Shown here in pieces: positions 39,718-46,824 of a stretch of DNA of 46,824 nt. Every line of letters starts with the position of its first letter. Position 1 is the first letter of the stretch. Source of the stretch: JBFMGD01 sp040751775 (GTDB lineage: Bacteria; Bacillota; Dethiobacteria; DTU022). Made by a program: the position numbers and the translations under genes. Below the pieces are notes generated by a model. That model ran no database searches. It was not told the DNA's origin and worked only from the letters and a program-made list of their open reading frames with translations. The stretch lies in contig JBFMGD010000020.1 in NCBI GenBank assembly GCA_040751775.1, forward strand, positions 1-46,824. The letters run 5' to 3'.

Positions 39718-41997
39718 ATGGGTTTTATTAATTTTAGGAGTAATTGGATTAACAACATCGGTTTTATCCTGGCTTATCTCGTATTAAGCTTGACCTACCT
39801 GTTGTCACTCCAGTATGTGCCGGCAACCTTGTTCGTGGAGATGAAGATATCGGTAAGCGGCACGGGGCAGCTGTTCTATGATACCGGCTCGGGGTACAGG
39901 GAAACCGACAGCATTTTATTTTTCGTTGAAAGTACAGAAGAATTCGAAAGCTATCAATTTAATTTACCCCGGGGGAAGATTAATTCCATCCGCATCGATC
40001 CTTTGATGCGGGAAGGCAATTTCGCGATCCGATCCATAACCGTCAAAACCGGCGGCGATCAGCAAATCCTGGTAGAAGAAGAACTCCGGGAAGCCCTGAT
40101 CTCGCTTAACCAGGTGGAGCTTTCTTACAAAAATGGAGAAGTGCATGGGATCTCCACGGGGGAAGACCCTTATTTCGGCATCGTCGGATCCCAAATCGCC
40201 AACCGCCATCCACTTTATATCAGTATCGGCATATTGCTCTTACTGCTAATACTGATCTGGGGCGCAAAGAAATTTTTCTCGTATAACCAATATGAACTAT
40301 GCTTCGCGCTGTGCTTGATTATCTTTGCTCTTCCGATCATTTTGCCGATCTATTTTTCGTTATTGCTTACGGCGATAGCCGTTTTATTATATCTTTATAT
40401 CATCGTGAGATCGAAGAGGTCGCAACAGGCATCGTTATTAAAGAACGAAGCAGCCTGTGTTTATTGGGCCCGGTTGGACAAATGGAAATGGTTCTACGCA
40501 GTCGGCCTAACCCTGGCGCTCCTGCTGGCTTTCCTGCTTCGTTTCTGGAACCTCATCATCCTGGATCCGTACACCGACGAATACAGCCATCTCCTGGCCG
40601 CCAAGGATTACCTGGACACGGGTATACTGAACTACACCAGGGCTAGCTTGGTTACTTACCTTACCGCCCTTTTTTTCCGGATCGGGAGTGCTTCGACATT
40701 TTATGAATACCTTTTCTGGGGGCGCATCCCCGGGGTGATCTTCAGCTCACTCACGGTTCTGCCCATCTATTACCTGGCCCGCAAAATTTCGCGGCCGGTC
40801 GCCCTCTTATCCGCGTTCCTCTGGGCCACTTCGCCCTGGGCAATCGGCGTCTCCAGAACGATCAGGGAGTATGCCTTCTATCCCCTCTTCATCTTGCTCG
40901 GCGCGTTAATCTTGGTTAAACTGCTGGAACTGCTCTTTGATTTTAAAAAAGAGTACCTTTATAAAATATTACTGTGTGTAATACCGGTCATTGCTTTGAT
41001 TTACCATGCCTTTTATGATGATATTGCTTCTACTTTACGCATATGCGCAATTGTCTTTGTAGGGTTCGCAGCGTATTACCTTGTGATTAACTATCATAAA
41101 ATGTTCTCCTTGATGAAGAAAAACAAGCCTACCCTCTTGGTATTTATTTTAATAGCTAGTTTGATCGTCATCTCAATGTTGATCTATGCGCAAAAGTCGG
41201 GTCATGTCAGCATTTCAGAGCTAAAAATGGCCGACTACTGGTTCCGGGTTTTCTTTGTTCCCGGCAGCCTGAGCGTACCAATGCACTGGTGGGGCGATTA
41301 TTCCTTTGTCTTTATCGCCTTATTTCTTGCTACCATCGGCTTTTTTGATGCCGTCATCAAAAAGCGTGAAAAATATTTCATGCACCTGGCGGTATTTTCC
41401 TTTTTATTAGTCTTTTTCATGTTCTTCTTTGACCGGTACGGTAGGCCGCGCTATATTTTTTACGCGCTTCCTTTTTTTATACCGCTAGTGGCCGTGACGA
41501 TAACGGCCCTGGTTAATTATGTGAAAAGAATTAAGCCCATTTCTTTTAAAATATTTTGCGCGCTGGCGGTCATATTTTTCATTTTCCAGGCGTTCAATTA
41601 TCGAAATATCCTGTATCCTGTAATTTCGGATGAACACGGTTATGTGCGAACGACAAATGAACATCACGACTCCTTAAGAAGCACGGTGGCTCTGCTGGAA
41701 AAAGAAATCAGCCCAAACGATGTTTTTATTACCACCATCGCCAGGAGCATGTTGCTATTATCCTTTAATATCGATGAAGAAAGGATCGCCAGTTATAACT
41801 ACCAAGAAGAAAACCGGTTTGAGAAAGTTGAGAGGGTCGTTGCGGAAAACCCTCAGGGTTTTATAATTCTCGACTGGCGCCGGAACGGTCAATTTGCCGA
41901 GGGTTACCCGACGGAAGGACAGTTCATGATCGGCGACACGCTCGTGGAAGTAATCCAGAACAAGGACGGCATGCAGGTTTACCGGTGGAAAAGATGA
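39718..41997 (+). CDS. GT-C family glycosyltransferase (PMT/ArnT-like) with N-terminal extra domain
   Basis: This is a 759-residue membrane protein. One N-terminal helix is followed by an extracytoplasmic strand-rich domain (about 40-155). A short helical hairpin region precedes a GT-C core that begins at about 255. The first core loop has the catalytic acidic motif LDPYTDEYSHLLAAKDYLDT (about 281-300). WGRIPGVIFSSLTVLPIYYL and SPWAIGVSRTIREYAFYPLF match family 39-like enzymes, which move a sugar from a polyprenyl phosphate to an acceptor. The C-terminal 130 residues are soluble. The N-terminal domain is not one I recognise. It overlaps the next gene by four bases. Confidence 0.82.
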   Translation: MGFINFRSNWINNIGFILAYLVLSLTYLLSLQYVPATLFVEMKISVSGTGQLFYDTGSGYRETDSILFFVESTEEFESYQFNLPRGKINSIRIDPLMREGNFAIRSITVKTGGDQQILVEEELREALISLNQVELSYKNGEVHGISTGEDPYFGIVGSQIANRHPLYISIGILLLLLILIWGAKKFFSYNQYELCFALCLIIFALPIILPIYFSLLLTAIAVLLYLYIIVRSKRSQQASLLKNEAACVYWARLDKWKWFYAVGLTLALLLAFLLRFWNLIILDPYTDEYSHLLAAKDYLDTGILNYTRASLVTYLTALFFRIGSASTFYEYLFWGRIPGVIFSSLTVLPIYYLARKISRPVALLSAFLWATSPWAIGVSRTIREYAFYPLFILLGALILVKLLELLFDFKKEYLYKILLCVIPVIALIYHAFYDDIASTLRICAIVFVGFAAYYLVINYHKMFSLMKKNKPTLLVFILIASLIVISMLIYAQKSGHVSISELKMADYWFRVFFVPGSLSVPMHWWGDYSFVFIALFLATIGFFDAVIKKREKYFMHLAVFSFLLVFFMFFFDRYGRPRYIFYALPFFIPLVAVTITALVNYVKRIKPISFKIFCALAVIFFIFQAFNYRNILYPVISDEHGYVRTTNEHHDSLRSTVALLEKEISPNDVFITTIARSMLLLSFNIDEERIASYNYQEENRFEKVERVVAENPQGFIILDWRRNGQFAEGYPTEGQFMIGDTLVEVIQNKDGMQVYRWKR

Positions 41998-43112
41998 AAA
42001 TTCTAATGCTCAACTACGAATTTCCCCCGCTGGGTGGAGGCGCTGGGAACGCTAATTACTATATTTTAAAAGAACTTTCCCGTTACCCGGACCTGGAAAT
42101 AGACCTGATCACCTCCTCGGCAGGTAAATACCGTTATGAGCAGTTTGCGGAGAAGATCAAAGTTCATTATCTTGATATCAATAAGAACGAGCGGAAACTG
42201 CACTACCAGACTAACAGGGATCTGTTGCTCTATACCTGGAAAGCTTACCGCTATGCCCAGAAATTAATTAAACGGGAACAATACGAACTCTGCCATGCTT
42301 TTTTTGGCATCCCCTGCGGCTACCTGGCTATGAAACTGAGCTTGCCCTACATTGTCAGCTTAAGGGGCAGCGATGTGCCTTTTTACAACCGCAGGTTTTA
42401 CTGGCTCGATAAACTAATCTTTAGGCGATTGAGCGCAAGAATATGGAAAAAGGCTAAAAGAGTAATAGCCAACTCTGCAGGCCTCAAAGAGCTTGCCAAG
42501 GCCGCTTGCCCCGATCAGGATATTTCCGTAATCTGGAACGGAGTTGATATAGAGGATTTTTACCCCGGTAACAAGAATAGAAAAAAAGTAAGCGGGAAGG
42601 TAAAACTGATCTCAGTTGGAAGGTTGATTGAACGAAAAGGCTACCGCTATCTTATAGAAGCAATAAAAAACATGCCTAATGTGGAACTGAAATTAATTGG
42701 TGATGGTAAACTAAAAGAAGAACTTGAAGAGTTGGCTAGAAAATATAGAGTTCAAGTAAAATTCATGGAAAAAGTAAAACATGAACATATCGCTGAGCAT
42801 TTAAGAAAAGCCGATATCTTTATATTACCATCTTTGAATGAAGGAATGTCCAATGCAGTGATTGAAGCGATGGCTTGCGGGTTACCGGTTATCACCACAG
42901 ATACTGGAGGGAGCCAAGAGTTAATTAAAGGCAATGGTTTTATCGTAAGGAAGGGTGCTATTTCTAATTTGGAAGATGCAATAAAAAAATTCATTGTAAA
43001 CCCGGACTTAATCAAAACCATGGGTAATGTATCACGAGAGCTTGCAGAAAAAATGGACTGGAAAAATGTTGCTGCTTCATACCACGCAATTTATTCGTCA
43101 ATTGTTGGCTAA
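41994..43112 (+). CDS. GT4 glycosyltransferase
   Basis: This is a full-length 372-residue GT-B enzyme. ILMLNYEFPPLGGGAGNANY binds acceptor in the N-terminal domain, followed by IVSLRGSDVPFYNRRFYWLD, VIWNGVDIEDFYPG and the C-terminal donor-binding part LISVGRLIERKGYRYLIEAI. DIFILPSLNEGMSNAVIEAM carries the conserved E-x7-E. ATGA overlap with the preceding gene selects ATG 41994, with GTG 41985 possible. It likely adds a sugar to the cell-surface glycan. The second half of the gene is AT-rich. Confidence 0.93.
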   Translation: MKILMLNYEFPPLGGGAGNANYYILKELSRYPDLEIDLITSSAGKYRYEQFAEKIKVHYLDINKNERKLHYQTNRDLLLYTWKAYRYAQKLIKREQYELCHAFFGIPCGYLAMKLSLPYIVSLRGSDVPFYNRRFYWLDKLIFRRLSARIWKKAKRVIANSAGLKELAKAACPDQDISVIWNGVDIEDFYPGNKNRKKVSGKVKLISVGRLIERKGYRYLIEAIKNMPNVELKLIGDGKLKEELEELARKYRVQVKFMEKVKHEHIAEHLRKADIFILPSLNEGMSNAVIEAMACGLPVITTDTGGSQELIKGNGFIVRKGAISNLEDAIKKFIVNPDLIKTMGNVSRELAEKMDWKNVAASYHAIYSSIVG

Positions 43113-43162
43113 GCAGAAACAAATATTATAAAAAGTTGATTTAGGGAAGGTGAAATGCAAAA

Positions 43163-44263
43163 ATGATATCGGTATTAATATTCGGCGCAGGCTCTATAGG
43201 GAACCATTTGGCTTATGCTTGTAGAAATAAAGGTTGGGAAGTAACCGTGTTTGATGTTAATCCTCAGGCACTGAAACGAACCCGGGAAGAGATCTACCCT
43301 CAGAGATATGGAAAGTGGGATAGTAATATCCGTCTTGTGCAGAGTAAAAAAGATTGTTGGATTGAAAAATTTGATTTAGTCATTATTGGAACGCCTCCTG
43401 ACACCCATTTAGCAGTGGCGATGGAAGTTTTAAAAACTTCTCCATCCAGGGTAATGCTTATCGAAAAACCATTGTGCACACCGGATATGGAGAAATGTAA
43501 TGAACTGGTATCCTTAGCTACACAAACTGGAACAAAAATATTAGTTGGTTATAATCATACTTTAACCGAGCATACACAAAAGACCAATTTGCTTTTAGAA
43601 GAGAATGCGATCGGGAAACCACTTTACCTTTATGCCGCTTTTAGAGAGCATTGGGAAGGAATTTTTAATGCACACCCCTGGTTAAATGGTCCCCAAGACA
43701 GCTATCTAGGTTATTCTAGCCGTGGAGGCGGCGCCGGTGGAGAGCATTCTCATGCTCTAAATATCTGGCAGTACTTCTCCCATATCCTGGGCATGGGAAG
43801 GATAACGGAAGTTTCTGCCATGTTGGATATAGTAACCTCAGACACCGGCGAATACGATAGAATCTTCCAGGTAAATGTTCGAACAGAATATGGATTATTG
43901 GGGCACGTAGTGCAGGATGTAATTACCAAGCCTTCAAAAAAAATGTTAATGCTGCAGGGTGAGACCGGTTTTTTGGAATGGCATGTTAATTGGAAAAACG
44001 ACGCCGATGCCCTGCGCTACGGAAAAGAAAATTCTCCGATCACTGAAGAAATATTTCCCAAAACGAGACCTGATGATTTTAAATGGGAGATTGATCATAT
44101 TGGAGAAATACTCGACCAAAAAATTATCGAATCACCGATTAGCCTTGAGAGAGGGATAGAAACAATGCTGGTTATAGCGGCTGCCCATCTATCTCACCGG
44201 GCTAAAAAAACAATAAAAATAAATTATGATGCGGGCTATTCATGCGAAGCTTTTGAGAAATAG
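43163..44263 (+). CDS. Gfo/Idh/MocA-family oxidoreductase
   Basis: This is a 366-residue NAD(P)-dependent sugar dehydrogenase-like protein. The Rossmann start VLIFGAGSIGNHLAYACRNK binds the dinucleotide, DLVIIGTPPDTHLAVAMEVL and MLIEKPLCTPDMEKC carry the conserved EKP motif, and GGGAGGEHSHALNIWQYF contains the likely catalytic histidine region. It oxidises or reduces a (nucleotide) sugar. Beside neuB and neuA homologues it may prepare or modify the hexosamine precursor of a nonulosonic acid. GGGAAGG upstream supports the start. It ends 22 bases before the NeuB-like start. Confidence 0.88.
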   Translation: MISVLIFGAGSIGNHLAYACRNKGWEVTVFDVNPQALKRTREEIYPQRYGKWDSNIRLVQSKKDCWIEKFDLVIIGTPPDTHLAVAMEVLKTSPSRVMLIEKPLCTPDMEKCNELVSLATQTGTKILVGYNHTLTEHTQKTNLLLEENAIGKPLYLYAAFREHWEGIFNAHPWLNGPQDSYLGYSSRGGGAGGEHSHALNIWQYFSHILGMGRITEVSAMLDIVTSDTGEYDRIFQVNVRTEYGLLGHVVQDVITKPSKKMLMLQGETGFLEWHVNWKNDADALRYGKENSPITEEIFPKTRPDDFKWEIDHIGEILDQKIIESPISLERGIETMLVIAAAHLSHRAKKTIKINYDAGYSCEAFEK

Positions 44264-44285
44264 AAACAACGGGGGGAAGGCAAAA

Positions 44286-45794
44286 ATGAAAAACTTTGAT
44301 TTTGATAACCTGTTTATCTTTGATATGGCGAATAACCACCAGGGCGATGTCAAGCACGCCTTAAAAATCATTAAGGCCCTGGGTAAAATAACCAAAGAAC
44401 AAAATATAATAAGCGCATTTAAGTTTCAGTTCAGGGACCTTGATACATTTATCCACCCTGCATTTGTACATAGGGATGATGTCCCGCATATACCGCGCTT
44501 TTTGAACACTCGCTTAAATAAAACAGATTACAAGGTATTAACAGAAGCAGTTCGGGAAAACGCCATGATCACCATGGCTACACCTTTCGACGAACCTTCA
44601 GTTGATTTAATCACGGAGCTTGGGATTGAAGTGATTAAAATTGCCAGTTGCTCCTCAACTGATTGGCCTTTATTGGAGAAAGTGGCTGATTCAGAAAAAC
44701 CGATCGTGATCTCTACCGCCGGTATACCCATGAGTAAAATCGACCAACTGGTGTATTATTTTAAAAACCGCAGAAAATACTTTGCCTTGATGCATTGTGT
44801 CGCTTTATATCCAACCGATAACAAAGCGCTCAGGTTAAACCAGATCTCATTGCTCAAGAACCGGTTTCCCACAGTCCCGATCGGGTTTTCCACCCACGAG
44901 CACCCTGACAATTTTGAGGCGATTAAGGTGTCCTACGCGCAAGGGGCGCGGCTGTTTGAAAGACACGTGGGGCTGGAAAATGAAAAGTTTAAGCTTAACG
45001 CCTATTCTTCGACGCCAGATCAGATCAGCCAGTGGATTCAGGCATACCATGAGATCGTGGCAGCCTGCGGCGGTGAAGAGCGTGCGCCGGCGCCCCCCAA
45101 GGAAATCGAATCGCTGCGTTCCTTGATGAGAGGTGTTTATGCCCAAAAAGAGCTTAAACAGGGTGAAGCTATTAGGCGTGAAGACGTGTTTTTTGCTATG
45201 CCCCTGCAGGAAAAACAGCTTACCAGCGGTGAATGGAAAGAAGGTTTGATCGCCGATCGGGCTTATACGCAAAATGAACCGCTTTGTGAAACCATGGTGC
45301 AGCTTAAAGCCTCGGATGAAGAATATGTTGCCCAAATCATGCTTCAGGTAAAAGGAATGCTTAACAGCGCCAGGGTTGTGATCAGCGGCGCCCCTTCCAT
45401 CGAAGTATCCCATCATTACGGCTTGGACAGATTTAGAGAGTTTGGCGCCGTCATTATTGATTGCATCAACCGGGAGTATTGTAAAAAAATAATAGTCCAA
45501 CTACCCCGGCAAAAACATCCTTACCATTACCATAAGCGAAAAGAAGAGACCTTTCAGTTGTTAAGCGGCGATTTGGAAATCGAAATCAACGGAAAACGGC
45601 ACCAGTTATTCCCCGGGGATCAAATTCTGGTTGAACCGGAACAATGGCATAAATTCCATACCCTGGATGGCGCCATTATCGAGGAGGTCTCTACCACACA
45701 TTACACCGATGACTCATTTTATGAAGACGAAAAGATAGCCAGGCTGCCGAGGGAAAAGAGAAAAACTAAGGTCACAAATTGGGACTTACTTTAG
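44286..45794 (+). CDS. Sialic/nonulosonic acid synthase (NeuB-like) with C-terminal cupin
   Basis: This 502-residue protein condenses PEP with an N-acyl hexosamine to give a nine-carbon acid. The TIM-barrel part has LFIFDMANNHQGDVKHALKI, SAFKFQFRDLDTF, TMATPFDEPSVDLITELGIE, VIKIASCSSTDWPLLEKVAD, LMHCVALYPTDN and FSTHEHPDNFEAIKVSYAQG, then ERHVGLENEKFKLNAYSSTP. A SAF/antifreeze-like region (about 280-340, RGVYAQKELKQGEAIRREDV) is followed by a cupin domain (about 400-480, HPYHYHKRKEETFQLLSGDL, metal histidines). Standard NeuB has about 340-350 residues, so the cupin is an extra module. ATG 44286 after GGGGGAAGG is preferred over ATG 44226. Confidence 0.92.
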   Translation: MKNFDFDNLFIFDMANNHQGDVKHALKIIKALGKITKEQNIISAFKFQFRDLDTFIHPAFVHRDDVPHIPRFLNTRLNKTDYKVLTEAVRENAMITMATPFDEPSVDLITELGIEVIKIASCSSTDWPLLEKVADSEKPIVISTAGIPMSKIDQLVYYFKNRRKYFALMHCVALYPTDNKALRLNQISLLKNRFPTVPIGFSTHEHPDNFEAIKVSYAQGARLFERHVGLENEKFKLNAYSSTPDQISQWIQAYHEIVAACGGEERAPAPPKEIESLRSLMRGVYAQKELKQGEAIRREDVFFAMPLQEKQLTSGEWKEGLIADRAYTQNEPLCETMVQLKASDEEYVAQIMLQVKGMLNSARVVISGAPSIEVSHHYGLDRFREFGAVIIDCINREYCKKIIVQLPRQKHPYHYHKRKEETFQLLSGDLEIEINGKRHQLFPGDQILVEPEQWHKFHTLDGAIIEEVSTTHYTDDSFYEDEKIARLPREKRKTKVTNWDLL

Positions 45795-45818
45795 TTCAAC
45801 AGGTTAAAGGATATTAAT

Positions 45819-46418
45819 ATGACTCTAAAAGTCATTGTCTTTGACTTTGATGGTACCCTAATCGATTCGCAACAAATGAAACTGGAAGCCTTTTATCAGG
45901 TGTTTCCACCTGATCGGTTTCATCAGAAGATAATAGCAGGAGTTCTGGATGAGATTCCGGAAGAATCAAGATATGTAATACTGGCATCAATTTTAAACAG
46001 TATTAATGATGAAGCTAACCTGGAGCAACAAATGAAGAGGCTAGCCCGGGATTATGATCATATCGTTGTGCAAAACGCTATCAAATGCCGGGAAAAACCT
46101 GGCGCAACTGGGTTGCTCCGTTCAGCCTGTAAAAAGTATCATTTATATTTAAGTTCCAATACGCCAGAAGAATCTTTACATACTATTGTTAAGTGTAGGG
46201 GTTGGTTGAGTTTCTTTAAAGCAATTTTTGGTTACCCTCGCCGTAAAGAAGATACCTTAAAAGAAATTTTAAGACTGGATCAGGTTAATCCTGATGAGAT
46301 AATTGTTGTGGGCGATGGGCAGTCAGATAAGCTATCCGCTGATAAAACGGGCTGTAATTTTTTTATGATTGATGACGATCATGCACTTTTTCAGTTGAAC
46401 AAACAACTAAACCTCTAA
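45819..46418 (+). CDS. HAD-superfamily phosphatase
   Basis: This is a 199-residue HAD hydrolase. Motif I VIVFDFDGTLIDSQQMKLEA carries the nucleophile Asp (about residue 8) and the acid/base Asp two residues on, LSSNTPEESL is motif II and VVGDGQSDKLSADKTGC motif IV. In a nonulosonic acid cluster it may dephosphorylate the 9-phosphate product of the synthase, which is inference from position. AAAGGAT precedes the ATG. Confidence 0.88.
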   Translation: MTLKVIVFDFDGTLIDSQQMKLEAFYQVFPPDRFHQKIIAGVLDEIPEESRYVILASILNSINDEANLEQQMKRLARDYDHIVVQNAIKCREKPGATGLLRSACKKYHLYLSSNTPEESLHTIVKCRGWLSFFKAIFGYPRRKEDTLKEILRLDQVNPDEIIVVGDGQSDKLSADKTGCNFFMIDDDHALFQLNKQLNL

Positions 46419-46434
46419 GGGTGATATTATTTCA

Positions 46435-46824
46435 GTGATCGATAATAAAAGGATACTGGTTGTGGTGCCTGCCCGGGGCGGCAGCAAAGGGATAAAACTT
46501 AAAAATATTATGCCGGTAAACGGGGTGCCGCTGGTGGCGTTAGTTGGAGAAATTGTCAAACAGCTGCCGTATGTGGACAGGGCGATTGTATCCACAGATC
46601 ATCCCATGATTGCGGAAGTAGCGAAAGAGGCCGGGCTTGATGTTCCTTTTTTCCGTCCTGAAGAGCTGTCGGGGGATTTCATATCAGATGTGCAAGTTCT
46701 GACCCATGCATTGCTAAGCATGGAGAAAATGGACGCTACTACCTATGATCTGGTGGTTATGCTTCAACCAACTTCTCCGCTGCGCCAAGCGGATCATGTT
46801 ACTGAAACCGTGATGAAATTGTTA
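46435..46824 (+). CDS. CMP-nonulosonate (acylneuraminate) cytidylyltransferase, partial
   Basis: The frame from GTG 46435 runs off the window after 130 codons. It shows ILVVVPARGGSKGIKLKNIM (CTP-binding R-G-G-S-K-G-I), VDRAIVSTDHPMIAEVAKEA and VMLQPTSPLRQADHVTETV, the signature of CMP-sialic/legionaminic/pseudaminic acid synthetases. It activates the acid with CTP for transfer to the glycan. Where an ATG is lacking, GTG 46435 is the best start, with AAGGGTGAT about 12 bases upstream. Confidence 0.92.
   Translation, partial: MIDNKRILVVVPARGGSKGIKLKNIMPVNGVPLVALVGEIVKQLPYVDRAIVSTDHPMIAEVAKEAGLDVPFFRPEELSGDFISDVQVLTHALLSMEKMDATTYDLVVMLQPTSPLRQADHVTETVMKLL

Noticed and set aside
44226..44285. 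Earlier start for the NeuB-like gene
   Set aside because: It would overlap the Gfo/Idh gene by 38 bases and add residues unlike the family. ATG 44286 has a GGGGGAAGG site.
1..46824. tRNA or rRNA genes
   Set aside because: I saw no cloverleaf with GGTTCRA-type T-loop and matching acceptor stem, and no rRNA segments, in the intergenic regions.

Overview
The window reads as chromosomal DNA of an anaerobic, Gram-positive, probably spore-forming Firmicute of the Peptococcaceae/Syntrophomonadaceae kind. This is inferred from gene content, not from a database search. The pointers are a tungsten-type aldehyde:ferredoxin oxidoreductase, a HutP-type antiterminator (a Firmicutes protein), a lipoprotein with a Gmad2 (spore-germination Ig-like) domain, a sortase, strong GGAGG ribosome binding sites and TTGACA/TATAAT promoters. 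Judged by eye, most of the window is GC-rich. The last ~9 kb (surface-glycan genes) and a short toxin-antitoxin remnant near 22.8-23.1 kb are clearly more AT-rich.

Layout: 0.1-1.6 kb, a minus-strand pair of half-size permeases with a PadR-family regulator. 1.8-2.9 kb, azlCD branched-chain amino acid exporter. 3.2-5.2 kb, aldehyde:ferredoxin oxidoreductase with an overlapping MoaD-like sulfur carrier. 5.2-12.3 kb, a histidine-utilisation region: hutH, hutP, a methyltetrahydrofolate methyltransferase-like gene, fchA, ftcD and hutI. It is peppered with palindromic REP-like repeats and transposase remnants and has no urocanase gene. 12.4-15.9 kb, a metallo-beta-lactamase-fold hydrolase, a PrcB/Gmad2 lipoprotein and a membrane-anchored beta-propeller. 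16.2-22.7 kb, a mannose-related set: GH130 enzyme, two-domain GT4 protein, and one 1050-residue fusion carrying GDP-mannose pyrophosphorylase, phosphomannose isomerase and phosphohexomutase domains. 22.7-23.4 kb, a decayed MntA/HepT-like pair and repeats. 23.4-27.6 kb, an unknown protein, an FAD oxidoreductase and an old-yellow-enzyme/2,4-dienoyl-CoA reductase-type flavoenzyme. 27.8-29.7 kb, an ABC-F ATPase. 29.9-34.4 kb, tsaE-tsaB-rimI-tsaD (tRNA t6A synthesis plus S18 acetylation) and murC. Between tsaD and murC lies an intergenic region with four clustered DnaA-box-like sequences. 34.6-46.8 kb, a surface-polysaccharide region: truncated GT4, sortase, sugar epimerase, two large membrane proteins, GT2, GT4, and a nonulosonic (sialic-type) acid set (Gfo/Idh, NeuB-cupin, HAD phosphatase, partial CMP-sugar synthetase) that runs off the right end.

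How the genes fit together: HutH makes urocanate. HutI, FtcD and FchA turn imidazolonepropionate into glutamate, ammonia and methenyl-tetrahydrofolate. The MeTr-like gene in the same cluster suggests that the C1 unit can enter corrinoid or Wood-Ljungdahl chemistry (inference). HutP probably acts at the leader terminator just upstream of hutH, so the regulator gene lies downstream of its target instead of first as in Bacillus subtilis. The mannose fusion could supply GDP-mannose to the neighbouring GT4 protein, with the GH130 enzyme handling a mannoside by phosphorolysis. The final genes would build a CMP-activated nonulosonic acid for a cell-surface glycan.
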